From Comamonas sp. KCTC 72670 (GTDB taxonomy: Bacteria > Myxococcota > Myxococcia > Myxococcales > Myxococcaceae): DNA of 64,000 bases. Of the stretch, positions 50,044 to 60,763 are shown piece by piece; position 1 is the stretch's first letter; every line of letters starts with the position of its first letter. Where the stretch lies: the NCBI GenBank assembly GCA_014656495.1, contig BNCN01000007.1:1-64000 (forward strand). Direction: 5' to 3'. A program made the position numbers and the translations under genes. The notes under the pieces were generated by a model that made no database searches, had not been told where the DNA came from, and saw nothing but the letters and a program-made list of their open reading frames with translations.

Positions 50044-50072
50044 TCATTTCAGCGCGACCGAAGCGAAGCGGC

Positions 50073-51989
<1,917 letters not shown>

Positions 51990-52169
51990 GTGTCAGCTGC
52001 CCTTTCGGAACTCGGCGGGATGAGGGCCGCGCTGGGAATATCCCCAGCTTTATCCATCACTTGGCCGACACCAGGCGAGCTACCCAGCGGCGGACCGTAT
52101 CAGCAACAGCAAAAAGCCCTCAACTATTTAGGGGGCCGCGCCCATCCCCCGAACTGCGACTCTGCCACT

Positions 52170-53525
52170 CTATAACGCCGCGGTCCGCTGAATGCTCGAA
52201 CCGGGGGGAACCGCCCAGAGGAACTCCCTGAAGGCCCCTTGTGATGCCGCGGGTGGCCAGAGGCCGGGGAGCCACAACACCTGCCCCTCGGCGTCCGTCA
52301 CCACGGGCCGCGTGGCCCGCACCTCCGCGGGCACCCGAAGATCCACCAACACGTCTTGGAGTTTTCGTTGTCCCCCAGGCATGCGCACCCGGTCTCCGGG
52401 GCGGCGCGTCCGGACGGTCAGCGGCCAGCGTGTCCCCTCCCCGAGCCCCAGCCCGAACACCCCCGCGGGTGGCCGCGAGGGCTCGATGGAAAATTCCCAG
52501 CCCGTCCCCTCGAGCGCGCCGCGCGCGCCCGCACACGTCAATCGCAACGCCGCTGGGGCGGGCGCGGATTCCTGGCGCACGCAGCGCACCCGTCCGCTCG
52601 TCGCACGCAGCAGGTAGCCTCGCCCCAACGTCGCCGTCGCCCCCTCCGCCACCGCGCGCTGCACCCGCGCGAGCGTCGCCTCGTCCACCGCCGCGTCCAC
52701 GCCGGCAACCAGCCGCGCGAGCACCCGACGCCGCAGGGCGGGCTCCAGCGCGCGCACGCCCACCGCGTCCAGCGCGCCATCCTCCAGGCGCAGCCGGTCG
52801 AAGGCCGCGTCCGCCAGGGACGACAGCAGCGCGTCATCCTCCGCCGCGACGCGCGCGAACGCCGCCAGGCGCGGCGCCACCGCGAAGCCCGCGGCGCGGG
52901 ACAGGGCGGGCAGCACGTCCGTGCGGACGCGCGTTCGGAAGTGAACAGGGTCGGCGTTCATTGGGTCTGTCACATAAGCAACACCCTGCTCCGCCAGAAA
53001 TGCCTCCACCTCCGCGCGGGTGCGCTCCAGCAGCGGCCGGACCAGTCCCTCCCGGACCTCCTGGATGCCCGCGGCCCCGCGCAGCGCGGTGCCCCGCGAC
53101 AGGCGCATCAACAGGGTCTCCGCCTGGTCCGACGCGGTATGCGCGGTCGCCACCACGTCCAGGCCCCGCTCGCGCCGGAGCGCCTCCAGCGCCGCGTAGC
53201 GGGCCTCACGCGCTCGCGCCTCGACGCCCGGCCCCGCCCGCAGGCCCAGCGCCCGGACGTGGCAGGGCAGCCCCCTCGCGGCCGCCAGGAGGCACACCGA
53301 GCGGGCCTCCGAGGCCGCCGCTGGCCGCAGCCCGTGGTCCAGCGTGGCCACCTCCACGTGCAGCCGCAGCGCCTCGGCGACGAGCGAGGTGCCCACCAGC
53401 AGCGCCACCGAGTCCGCGCCGCCCGAGACGGCGAGCAGCACGGAGCCTCCCTCCCGTCCCAGGCGCGTGTACGCCGCGCGAAGCGTCGCCTTCAGCAGCT
53501 GCGTTGCGGAGTCGTGACGGGGCAT
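52170..53525 (-). CDS. tilS: tRNA(Ile)-lysidine synthetase
   Basis: A 451-residue enzyme that converts C34 to lysidine in tRNA-Ile(CAU), so it reads AUA. The PP-loop VSGGADSVALL is at about residues 33-43. HTASDQAETLLMRLSRG and GIQEVREGLVRPLLERTR are the family blocks. The C-terminal domain continues with GDRVRMPGGQRKLQDVLVDLRVPAEVR. It precedes ftsH by about 180 bases. A candidate RNA gene lies upstream and is divergent from it. Confidence 0.92.
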   Translation of the reverse strand: MPRHDSATQLLKATLRAAYTRLGREGGSVLLAVSGGADSVALLVGTSLVAEALRLHVEVATLDHGLRPAAASEARSVCLLAAARGLPCHVRALGLRAGPGVEARAREARYAALEALRRERGLDVVATAHTASDQAETLLMRLSRGTALRGAAGIQEVREGLVRPLLERTRAEVEAFLAEQGVAYVTDPMNADPVHFRTRVRTDVLPALSRAAGFAVAPRLAAFARVAAEDDALLSSLADAAFDRLRLEDGALDAVGVRALEPALRRRVLARLVAGVDAAVDEATLARVQRAVAEGATATLGRGYLLRATSGRVRCVRQESAPAPAALRLTCAGARGALEGTGWEFSIEPSRPPAGVFGLGLGEGTRWPLTVRTRRPGDRVRMPGGQRKLQDVLVDLRVPAEVRATRPVVTDAEGQVLWLPGLWPPAASQGAFREFLWAVPPGSSIQRTAAL

Positions 53526-53578
53526 CGGACGGCGGGGGAATGGAGTGTCGAGTGGGCCGGTTACAGGGACATGCGCGG

Positions 53579-53607
53579 TTGATGGCAGGGGGGCTGATTC
53601 TTATGAT
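53579..53607 (+). promoter_or_regulatory. Sigma-70-type promoter of the RNA candidate
   Basis: TTGATG (53579-53584), 17-base spacer, TATGAT (53602-53607). Both hexamers are close to consensus, with ideal spacing, unusual in this GC-rich window. No protein frame follows before the terminator at 53773. Confidence 0.6.
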
Positions 53608-53613
53608 CGTCAC

Positions 53614-53818
53614 AACATCGAATCGGCGTGCGGGCGGTAGCGGAAATACACGCGACCCCGCACGTTGTTCTGGGGACGGTCGAATTTTGAGCTGTTGGAC
53701 CTAGGGGTCCCCCCCCTCCCCCTCTGGGTCCACGGGTCCGCCCGGAGTTCTCTCCTGGCGGTCCCTCTTTCCGAAACGCCCCGGCCTCCCTCGTGGAGTC
53801 CGGGGCGTTTCCTTTTTC
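53614..53818 (+). ncRNA. Candidate structured small RNA, about 205 nt
   Basis: A transcript from about 53614 to the terminator would have no coding frame but strong structure: stem CGTGCGGG (53627-53634) with CCCGCACG (53657-53664); small hairpin GGACC/GGTCC (53697-53710); long hairpin GGGTCCGCC...GGCGGTCCC with an inner GGAG/CTCC (53734-53765); terminator stem (53773-53811). I could not match it to 6S, SRP, tmRNA or RNase P RNA. The size is near 6S RNA but the sequence is not decisive. Confidence 0.5.
53773..53818 (+). terminator. Rho-independent terminator with no upstream protein gene
   Basis: GAAACGCCCCGG (53773-53784) pairs with CCGGGGCGTTTC (53800-53811), followed by a T-tract within 53811-53817. 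It is on the plus strand, where the nearest upstream gene is antisense, so it probably ends an RNA or leader transcript. Confidence 0.8.
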
Positions 53819-53899
53819 GCGCACGGTTGCACAGCTTACGTGCAACTGGACGAGCCTGGGCACGGACCGTGCGGCCGCGGAATGAGTCCTTGGAAACCG

Positions 53900-53928
53900 T
53901 TGACCCTCTTGGGAGTCTGTCGGATAAC
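53900..53928 (+). promoter_or_regulatory. Promoter of the tandem TIGR04563-like genes
   Basis: TTGACC (53900-53905), 17-base spacer, GATAAC (53923-53928), about 50 bases before ATG 53980. The 7-bp palindromic hairpin at 53826-53846 upstream could be an operator. Confidence 0.55.
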
Positions 53929-53979
53929 GGCCCAGGTGTGTTCAGGTCGTCACCCCGAATCCGCCCCGGAGACCCAAGT

Positions 53980-54183
53980 ATGGCAGGCACCGACAAGCGC
54001 AAGCAGTCGCTGTACTTCCCCGAGGAGATGCTGAAGGAGATCCAGGAAGAGGCGACTCGGCAGGACCGCTCTCTTTCGTGGGTCGTTCAGCAAGCGTGGA
54101 AGATCGCCCGCGAGCGAATCAAGTCGTTCCCCGCCGTCAACGATGTGACTGGCGACGAGCGCCAGGACCCTCGGGAGGAGTAA
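53980..54183 (+). CDS. TIGR04563-family small protein 1
   Basis: A 67-residue protein of the small myxobacterial family TIGR04563, with ribbon-helix-helix character: a short strand KQSLYFPEEMLKEI followed by helix EATRQDRSLSWVVQQAWKIAR. Such folds bind DNA or act as small regulators. It is followed six bases later by a close paralogue, so the pair arose by tandem duplication. A consensus-like promoter lies at 53900. Confidence 0.75.
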   Translation: MAGTDKRKQSLYFPEEMLKEIQEEATRQDRSLSWVVQQAWKIARERIKSFPAVNDVTGDERQDPREE

Positions 54184-54189
54184 CGACGG

Positions 54190-54459
54190 ATGGCAACGAC
54201 GGACCATCGTAAGCAGAGTCTCTACTTCCCCGAGGACATGCTGGAGGAGATCCAGCGCGAAGCGACCCGTCAGGACCGCTCGCTGTCCTGGATTGTCCAG
54301 CAGGCGTGGAAGGTCGCGCGCGGGGACATCCGGAAGATGCCCTCGGTCAATGACGTGCTCAGCCCGCCGCCGCGCCCTGTCGCGGCGCCGGCACCCGCGC
54401 CCGCCCAGCCCGCGACGGCCGTTGCAGTGGCCGCGCCCTCGGACGAGCAGCCCAAGTAG
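54190..54459 (+). CDS. TIGR04563-family small protein 2
   Basis: An 89-residue paralogue of the previous gene: the first ~50 residues (KQSLYFPEDMLEEIQREATRQDRSLSWIVQQAWK) are nearly identical, after which an Ala/Pro-rich tail of ~35 residues replaces the short acidic end. Two such RHH-like proteins could form homo- or heterodimers on DNA. It is cotranscribed with the first copy. Confidence 0.75.
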   Translation: MATTDHRKQSLYFPEDMLEEIQREATRQDRSLSWIVQQAWKVARGDIRKMPSVNDVLSPPPRPVAAPAPAPAQPATAVAVAAPSDEQPK

Positions 54460-54498
54460 TCAACGGGAGCCGGGCCTTCATCGGCCGGACTCCCGCCC

Positions 54499-55344
54499 TC
54501 ACCTGCCCGCGGGCCGCGCGGGCAGCTCGCAGTTCAGGAAGACGATGCGCTGCTCTTCCATCAGCGCCTGCACGGGCGTGGGGTGCTTCGCCTTCATGTA
54601 CGCCGAGGTGATGTTGGCCTCGGTGCCGCCGAGCATCCGCGCCTGCACCGGGTTGCGGTCCGGATTCTTTCCCGCGTTGCCCAGCACCGCGCCGTAGCCG
54701 TCCCCTCCGTCGAGGAGGTACGCGTTCATCGCGACGCGGTAGCGGAGCGTGGAGTTCGAGTTCACCGCCGGGTCCAGCGCCACGTCCCGCGTCCCGACCC
54801 TCAGGGCGACGACGCGAGCGCCGCGCGGGCGGTCGCAGTCGACCGTCATCGAGGTGCCCTCCGACACATGCAGGAAGGCGCCAGACGGCGACGCGATGCT
54901 GTCCCCCGCCTTGTAGAGCGCCCCCACGGAGTGCTCCATCAGGTTCACGAGCTCCTGCTCAGTGAGGTCCACCGTCACCACCAGGTTCTCGAAGAGGATG
55001 AGCTCGTGCAGCACGCCGTCCGTCAACGGCCCCCGGCGCAGGGACGTGCGCGTGACGCAGATGCCCTCCTGACGCAGCGAGCCTCCGTTGACGATGCCCA
55101 GCTGCGCCGGCGTCTGCGAGTCGTCCTCCGCGTGCAGCAAGGCGTCCGCGACGAGCTGGCCCAGCGCGTTGTTGTCGTGCCGGGTGAACACCTTGTCGAG
55201 CAGCACGTCGTGCCCCAGGTAGCCCACGACGGCGTCGGGGTCGTCTACGAGCGGCTGGCACGAGTCGTTGTAGGCGATGCAGCCGCCGTGGAGGGCCCCC
55301 ACGGCGAGGGCGAACGAGGCGAGAACGGAGCGGGAGCGCGGCAT
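54499..55344 (-). CDS. Lipoprotein with lone 5'-nucleotidase C-terminal domain
   Basis: A 281-residue lipoprotein (lipobox LHGGC at ~22). The mature part is a 5'-nucleotidase C-terminal domain (LGQLVADALLHAEDDSQTPAQLGIVNGGSLRQ; ELILFENLVVTVDLTEQELVNLMEHSVG; YRVAMNAYLLDGGDGYGAV), which in UshA-type enzymes binds the nucleotide base. The catalytic metallophosphatase domain is missing, so it is unlikely to be an active nucleotidase by itself. Its start overlaps the TonB receptor stop (TGATG), so the two are translationally coupled. Possibly a ligand-binding partner of the receptor. Confidence 0.8.
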   Translation of the reverse strand: MPRSRSVLASFALAVGALHGGCIAYNDSCQPLVDDPDAVVGYLGHDVLLDKVFTRHDNNALGQLVADALLHAEDDSQTPAQLGIVNGGSLRQEGICVTRTSLRRGPLTDGVLHELILFENLVVTVDLTEQELVNLMEHSVGALYKAGDSIASPSGAFLHVSEGTSMTVDCDRPRGARVVALRVGTRDVALDPAVNSNSTLRYRVAMNAYLLDGGDGYGAVLGNAGKNPDRNPVQARMLGGTEANITSAYMKAKHPTPVQALMEEQRIVFLNCELPARPAGR

Positions 55345-58166
55345 CAGTACTGAGCCCTCACGGTCAGGAATCCGGACATGCCCTCGCGCGGCAACAGCCC
55401 CGGCACGCGGTCCGGGCGGGGCACGTCGTCGCGGAGGTCGTTGTCGAACAGGTTGTGCGCCACCAGGGCCACCTCGAAGTGGTCCAGGATGGGCTCGGTG
55501 CGCAGCTGCGCGGTGATGAGGCTGTACGACGGAATCTTGTAACGGCGGATGAGCTCCAGCACGGAGCGGCTGTTGTTGCGCCGCTCGGCGCCCGTGCGCA
55601 CCACCACGTCGAAATTCACGTACGCGCCAATGGGCATGGACACGCCCGCGTTGAAGCGCGCCTGCGGCGTGTCCGTGAGGAGGCGGGACTGCGCCGGCAG
55701 CTCCAGGTCTTCCGCGCGGGAGATGCTGGCGTTGAGCCACGCGTAGGCGCGCTTGGACGCCTCCAGCCGGGCCTCGCCCTCCACGCCGTAGACTCGCACG
55801 CCCAGCTCGCGGTTGCGCAGCGGGACGATGTTGCCGGACGTGTCCACGGGGACGATGGGCGAGCCGAAGAAGGCCACGTAGGCGTTGGCGCGCAGCCGCA
55901 CGCGCGCGTCACCGGCGGCCTGGACGAGGTCCGCGCCCAGCTCGAAGGTGTCCACCGTGGCGGGCTGCAGCCGCGGGTTCCCCTCGAAGCGGCCCTGGTT
56001 GTACTCGGTGTCGGGGATGCGCTCGACCAGCTCCTGCAGCGTGGGCGCGCGGAAGGCGCGACCGTACAGGGCCTTGAGCACCAGCGCGTCCGTGGCGGCG
56101 AACACCAGGCCGACGCGCGGGTTGAGCGTGGGCACGAAGCGCGTGCCGTTGATGACGCCCGAGGCGTCCACCGTGGGCAGTTGGGTGGCGTCCATGCGCA
56201 CACCGAACGTGAGCGTCAGCGCGTCGACGACGGTCCACTGGTCCTGCGCGAAGAGGCCGACGTTGAGCCGGCGGGACGCGGGACCGCCCACCAGGTCCAC
56301 CAGTCCCTCCGGCCGCGTCAGCCCCTCGGGGCGGACCTGGGCGTCCAACGTGTAGTTCGTCTCGTACGCGTAGGTGCCCAGCGTCTGCTGCTCCACCACC
56401 GCGCCCAGCGACAGGCGGTTGTAGGCGCTCAGCGCCACGTCCGCGTCCAGGCTGCCGGTGAGCGAGCGCACGGAGACGCGCGTCTGCTCCTGCATCCCCT
56501 CCGCGAACAGCCGGCTCGAGCCCGTGCCCGTGGTGAAGTTGCGCGGCGTGATCTGGAAGAAGCGGTCGGTGGACTGCTGGTCGTACGCGGCCCGGGCCCG
56601 CAGCGTCACGTCGGGCCCGAAGGAGCGCTCCCACGTCAGGTCCGCGAGGAACACGTCCCAGCCCAGCTCCGAGTCCTCGCCCACGGCGTCGAAGAGGCCC
56701 AGCAGGGCGCTGCGGCGCTCGGTGAGATACCGCGCGGAGGCGCCCAGGCGGCCCGCGCTTCCCAGCGCGTAGGAGGCGCCCGCGCCCACGTTGAAGAGGA
56801 AGCGGTCGTCACGGGTGCGGCCGGCCGGGTCCGCCACGTCGCGCAGCCCTTGCGAGATCGACTCGTCGTCGAGCCCGTCGTTCTCGATGACCGTCGAGTC
56901 GCCCGCCTGACTCCACACGTCCACGTCCGCGAAGAGGCGCAGGTCACCCACGGTGTGGCCCGCGGAGAGGTGGCCGTTGCCCGTGACGGCCACGCGGTCC
57001 TCCTGCCCGGGGAAGCCCCCGACGGAGACGGCCGAGCGGACCCCATCCGTGCGGTCCGTCACGATGTTGACCACGCCCAGGAAGGCGCCGGCGCCGTGCA
57101 GCGCGGAGCCCGGACCGCGGATGACCTCCACGCGCTCCAGGTTCTCCACCGGCAGGTTCATCAGCGCCTTGCCGTCGAAGAAGTTGTTGAGGCGGTGGCC
57201 GTTGAGGAGGAACAGCACCTCCGCGTCGTTGCGCAGGCCGCGGATGGCGGTGCGGTGGAAGCCCTGCACGTCGCGGCTCACGGAGAGGCCCGGCACCACG
57301 TCCAGCACGTCCGCCACGGTGCGCGCGCCCAGGGAGCGGAGCTGCTGGCGGCCGAACGAAGCGCCAATGGCGGGCACCGTGCGCACCGTCGCCTCGTGGC
57401 GCGTGGCCAGCGCCAGCGTGTCCTCGGCGCTGTAGAGGGCCAGGTCCTCCTCCAGCTCCGAACGGGCCGGCGCGGCGGCCCGGGGCGCGGGCGTCGCCAC
57501 GGTGGACGCGGCGGCGCGGGGCGCGCGGGTGGGCTCGGCGGGGACATCCGAGGGCAGGTCCGCGGTGAGCGCCGCCATCGAGTCGTCCACCTTCCGGGGC
57601 GCATCCGAACGAGGCGCCGCGGCCTGCGCTTCGGCGCGGGGGCGCTCGGGCGGGGGGGCGCGCTCGGGCGTCGCGGCGCGCGGCGTCCGGCCCGTCGCGG
57701 GGCGGCGCTCGGGCGGCGGCGATGGCGGGGGTCGCGCGACGGAGGCGCTGGCCGGCGTCTCTCCGCCCACGAGCACCCGGGCGGGCCGCGACGCGGACTG
57801 GAAGAGCGGCACGCGCTCGCCGTCCGCGGTGAGGCCCTCGATGTAGTACTCGAAGCCCGGCGGCACGACGTGCTCGGCGGGAATCATGGCGCGGTACAGG
57901 TCGCCGTACTCGCGCTCCATGGGCCGGCGGGCGTAGGGCTCACCGGGGCCGCGGTAGCGGACGTACAGCTCGAGGACGCGGCGGCCTTCCACGAGCGTGG
58001 CGTCCAGCGGGAGCGCGACACGGGGTTCGGCGCGCTCCGGTGGGGAATGCAGCAGCCCCGGCTCCTCGGCGCGGCCGGGCACCGCCATGATGAGGACCAG
58101 GCTGAGAAGGGTCGCGCGCGCGTGTGCAGTCTTCAAGGCTGGGGCCCATGGTCCTTTGCCCGTCAC
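55344..58166 (-). CDS. TonB-dependent outer-membrane receptor with N-terminal extension
   Basis: A 940-residue receptor. A signal peptide (~12-33) is followed by a beta domain (48-135; LELYVRYRGPGEPY, YEYYIEGLT-like, PARVLVGG), a Pro/Ala/Arg-rich linker (~140-240), the plug (~265-375; TVADVLDVVPGLSV, LFLLNGHRLNN, LERVEVIRGPGSALHG) and a barrel to the C-terminal aromatic. The start is GTG 58166; a weaker TTG eleven codons later is possible. It overlaps a lipoprotein gene. Ligand unknown; the adjacent ChaN-like gene favours haem or iron. Confidence 0.88.
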   Translation of the reverse strand: MTGKGPWAPALKTAHARATLLSLVLIMAVPGRAEEPGLLHSPPERAEPRVALPLDATLVEGRRVLELYVRYRGPGEPYARRPMEREYGDLYRAMIPAEHVVPPGFEYYIEGLTADGERVPLFQSASRPARVLVGGETPASASVARPPPSPPPERRPATGRTPRAATPERAPPPERPRAEAQAAAPRSDAPRKVDDSMAALTADLPSDVPAEPTRAPRAAASTVATPAPRAAAPARSELEEDLALYSAEDTLALATRHEATVRTVPAIGASFGRQQLRSLGARTVADVLDVVPGLSVSRDVQGFHRTAIRGLRNDAEVLFLLNGHRLNNFFDGKALMNLPVENLERVEVIRGPGSALHGAGAFLGVVNIVTDRTDGVRSAVSVGGFPGQEDRVAVTGNGHLSAGHTVGDLRLFADVDVWSQAGDSTVIENDGLDDESISQGLRDVADPAGRTRDDRFLFNVGAGASYALGSAGRLGASARYLTERRSALLGLFDAVGEDSELGWDVFLADLTWERSFGPDVTLRARAAYDQQSTDRFFQITPRNFTTGTGSSRLFAEGMQEQTRVSVRSLTGSLDADVALSAYNRLSLGAVVEQQTLGTYAYETNYTLDAQVRPEGLTRPEGLVDLVGGPASRRLNVGLFAQDQWTVVDALTLTFGVRMDATQLPTVDASGVINGTRFVPTLNPRVGLVFAATDALVLKALYGRAFRAPTLQELVERIPDTEYNQGRFEGNPRLQPATVDTFELGADLVQAAGDARVRLRANAYVAFFGSPIVPVDTSGNIVPLRNRELGVRVYGVEGEARLEASKRAYAWLNASISRAEDLELPAQSRLLTDTPQARFNAGVSMPIGAYVNFDVVVRTGAERRNNSRSVLELIRRYKIPSYSLITAQLRTEPILDHFEVALVAHNLFDNDLRDDVPRPDRVPGLLPREGMSGFLTVRAQY

Positions 58167-58250
58167 GCGCAGTCAAGGAACGCACCCGGCACCCGGGGCC
58201 GCCGTTTTTTTGCCGCGCCCGCGGTGCCGTGCGAGGGATCGCCGCACTCC

Positions 58251-59786
58251 ATGCGCGCTTCGCTCGCCTTGCACCTCGCCCTGTTCCGACGCCAGCGCGC
58301 GCAGATTGCCCGAGTGGTCGACGGACAGACGGCATCCTTCCGGACCTACGAGGCCCGCTTCCGGCGGCGCACCACGGCCTATCGGAACCTCACCACCCTG
58401 CCCGCCGTGCACCAGCAGGTGCAGGCCGCGGACGTGGTCTACGTCGGCGACTACCACACGCTCCCGCTCGCGCAGGAGACGTACCTCGCGCTGGTGGAGC
58501 GGGCCATCGCCTCGGGCCGCCGCGTCGTCATGGCGCTCGAGTGCGTGGAGGGCCGGCACCAGGCCACGGTGGACGCGTGGCGCGCGGGCCGGGTGACGGA
58601 GCGCTCGCTGCTGGCGAAGCTGGGGCCGGGCACCGGCGCCGGTTCACGCGCCCTGCTCGCCTTCGCGCGCAAGCACAAGCTCGAGGTGGTGGGCATCGAC
58701 CGCCGCGCCCAGGGTGAGCGCTCGCTGGAACTCCGGGATGCGTACGCGGCCGAGCGCATCGCCCGCGCCGCCCGCGCCGCCGACCGGCCGCTCGTCATGG
58801 TGCTGGTGGGCCAGTACCACGTCGCGCCCTGCCACCTCCCCGCGCAGGTGGAGCGCGCGCTGGGCGCGGAGACGCGCAAGGGCCTGGTCGTGTACCAGAA
58901 CGCCGAAGGCATCTGGTGGCGGCTCGCCCGCGAAGGCCGCGCGGGCGCGGTGGAGGCCGTGGAGCTGGCGGACGGCGCCCTGTGCCTGATGAACGCCTCG
59001 CCCGTCGTGTGTCAGCAGAGCTTCCTGGACTACCTGGAGGCGGAGGCCGGCGACGCGCCCCTGCTCGACCGCGGCGCCGCGGAGCGCTTCCGCGAGATGT
59101 CCGCGCTGATTGGCCGCCTCGCTGGCGTGTCCGTGGGCCGGGCGCTGGACACGGTGGACGTGGTGACCGCCGCGGACGGCGACGTCCTGGCGCGCATCCA
59201 GCGGCGCGGTCGCTTCACCCAGACGGAGCTCGCCCAGCTCCGCCGGCACATCCTGTCGCGCGAGAGCAGCTACATCCCCCGCGCGCGCATGGCGTACCTC
59301 GCGTCGCTGTCGCTGAACCACGCGGCGGAGGAGGCGGCGCACTTCGTCCGTCACTGCGCCGTGGGTGATGCCATGGACGCGCCCCGTGGCGCGTCCGAGG
59401 CCTTCTACGCGCGCTGCCTGGAAGAGGCGCTGGGCTTCTTCGGCTCGAAGCTGGTCAACCCCCGGCGCACGTGCCTGGGCGTCGCCGAGTGGGCGAAGCG
59501 CTTCGGTGAGAGCCGCGGCGTGGACCGGCAGATCGCCGCCTTCGTCCTGGCGCACAAGGCCACCGAAGCCGAAGCGCCGGAGGAGGCCGTGAAGCTCCTC
59601 CCCCTGCGCAAGGACCGCCTGTTCCATGGCGTCAGCCACGCGCTGGGCTACCTGCTCGGAGACCGGCTGTACCAGGCCTTCGACGCGGGCCAGGTGGACA
59701 AGGCGGAGGTCCAGGCGCTGTTCCGGGACCCCTTCGTGGACCCTCGGGCCGCGTACTTCAGCTGGGCGGAGCGCCTGGGCGTCTGA
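58251..59786 (+). CDS. ChaN-like (haem-binding/Tiki superfamily) protein
   Basis: A 511-residue protein. The N-terminal half has the ChaN/EreA-like core: VVYVGDYHTLPLAQETYLAL, then VVMALECVEGRHQATVDAW, with the conserved Asp/His and Glu, and later LVMVLVGQYHVAP. Such proteins bind haem or act as hydrolases. The C-terminal ~230 residues are helical and not recognised. No signal peptide is evident, unlike typical ChaN lipoproteins. ATG 58251; a GAGGG lies ~15 bases upstream. It is divergent from the TonB receptor, giving a plausible iron/haem locus. Confidence 0.6.
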   Translation: MRASLALHLALFRRQRAQIARVVDGQTASFRTYEARFRRRTTAYRNLTTLPAVHQQVQAADVVYVGDYHTLPLAQETYLALVERAIASGRRVVMALECVEGRHQATVDAWRAGRVTERSLLAKLGPGTGAGSRALLAFARKHKLEVVGIDRRAQGERSLELRDAYAAERIARAARAADRPLVMVLVGQYHVAPCHLPAQVERALGAETRKGLVVYQNAEGIWWRLAREGRAGAVEAVELADGALCLMNASPVVCQQSFLDYLEAEAGDAPLLDRGAAERFREMSALIGRLAGVSVGRALDTVDVVTAADGDVLARIQRRGRFTQTELAQLRRHILSRESSYIPRARMAYLASLSLNHAAEEAAHFVRHCAVGDAMDAPRGASEAFYARCLEEALGFFGSKLVNPRRTCLGVAEWAKRFGESRGVDRQIAAFVLAHKATEAEAPEEAVKLLPLRKDRLFHGVSHALGYLLGDRLYQAFDAGQVDKAEVQALFRDPFVDPRAAYFSWAERLGV

Positions 59787-59792
59787 GGCAGG

Positions 59793-60662
59793 CTAGGTGT
59801 CGCTGTCGATGGGCGCGAACGTCCCGTCCGGCTGCAGCACCCTTCGCTGAGCGGGCGCCTGGGTCAGCACCCGGATGGTCCCGTTGGGAGCGAGGACATA
59901 CACCACGGGGTGTGAGGGGTGGCCCACCGCCACCACCCCCAGCTCCGGGTAGAGCATGACCATCGCCAGCTCCGTCTCCAGGGGCCCTCCGAAGAGGAGG
60001 TGTTCGTGCACCGAGCCCGCGTGCAGCTCGCCCGTCTTCTGATCGGGCCGGGTGTCGATGTCGAAGACATTCGAATGCAGCTTCACCGCCTCCCGCAGCG
60101 TGAGCCCGTCCGGGCCGTAGCGGAAGCGCATGTCACCGCCCAGAGCGAAGCGCGTCACGTCCACGGAGCCCTGGAGCACGTACACGGTGATGTCCCCGTC
60201 GTCCTCCAGGACCACCACGGGGCTGATGGTGGCCCGCTGGAAGACCTCCACGCTCGCCGTCATCGAGGCCTGGACGGCGCGGGCCTCGGGGCTGAAGTCC
60301 CGCGGGAGCGCGTCGAGCGACAGCGGCTCCACCTGCTCGGCATCTTCCAGCGGCGCCTTGAAGGCCTGCGCCGGGATGAAGGTCCCCGCGCGGTCCAGTT
60401 CGCCAAAGAGTGAATACCAGCCGTCCTCGAGCGGCACGGTGAGGAACCACGCCCCCGGGTCGGCGCCCCCCTGGAGGCGCATCTGTTCTGTGGCGAAGGA
60501 CGCCGCGCGCACCGTGTCGTAGATGGACATCGCGCGCGACTGGACCCGGATCAGCTCCGCGTCATCCGGGAGGGGCACGGCGTTCTGCATCTGCGCACGG
60601 CCCGCGTGCGCTCCGCACCCCATGAAGAGTACGGCGAATGTCATGACCAGGGCTGCGCGCAT
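59793..60662 (-). CDS. Lipoprotein of unknown function
   Basis: A 289-residue exported protein with a lipobox (VLFMGC) after ~15 residues. The mature part has no recognised family but is beta-rich at the end (MVMLYPELGVVAVGHPSHPVVYVLAPNGTIRVLT). It starts at 60662, with GAGG six bases upstream; an in-frame ATG is four codons earlier. It is convergent with the ChaN-like gene. Confidence 0.65.
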   Translation of the reverse strand: MRAALVMTFAVLFMGCGAHAGRAQMQNAVPLPDDAELIRVQSRAMSIYDTVRAASFATEQMRLQGGADPGAWFLTVPLEDGWYSLFGELDRAGTFIPAQAFKAPLEDAEQVEPLSLDALPRDFSPEARAVQASMTASVEVFQRATISPVVVLEDDGDITVYVLQGSVDVTRFALGGDMRFRYGPDGLTLREAVKLHSNVFDIDTRPDQKTGELHAGSVHEHLLFGGPLETELAMVMLYPELGVVAVGHPSHPVVYVLAPNGTIRVLTQAPAQRRVLQPDGTFAPIDSDT

Positions 60663-60763
60663 GGGGGACCTCATCCAAGACGTCGGGTCCGCCCATTCTG
60701 CGCCAGCCGCCCCACCCGTCGCCATGTTTCGCGATGGTGGGGCCGCGCGGCGTGGGTCGGGGA

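Larger units (their letters stand above)
53526..53979. other. 454-base intergenic region with a probable RNA gene
   Basis: No protein gene is supported. It contains, in order: a sigma-70-type promoter (53579-53607), a structured RNA segment (about 53614-53818) ending in a terminator, a 7-bp hairpin (GTTGCAC 53826-53832 with GTGCAAC 53840-53846), and a second promoter (53900-53928) for the tandem small genes. Confidence 0.6.

Noticed and set aside
53614-53818. 6S, SRP or tmRNA identity for the RNA candidate
   Set aside because: Size fits 6S loosely, but the expected conserved elements could not be recognised by eye.
55455-59786. Very long plus-strand open frame across the TonB receptor
   Set aside because: Only the part from 58251 has family similarity. 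The rest is the antisense shadow of the receptor in high-GC DNA, with biased Arg/His/Gly composition.
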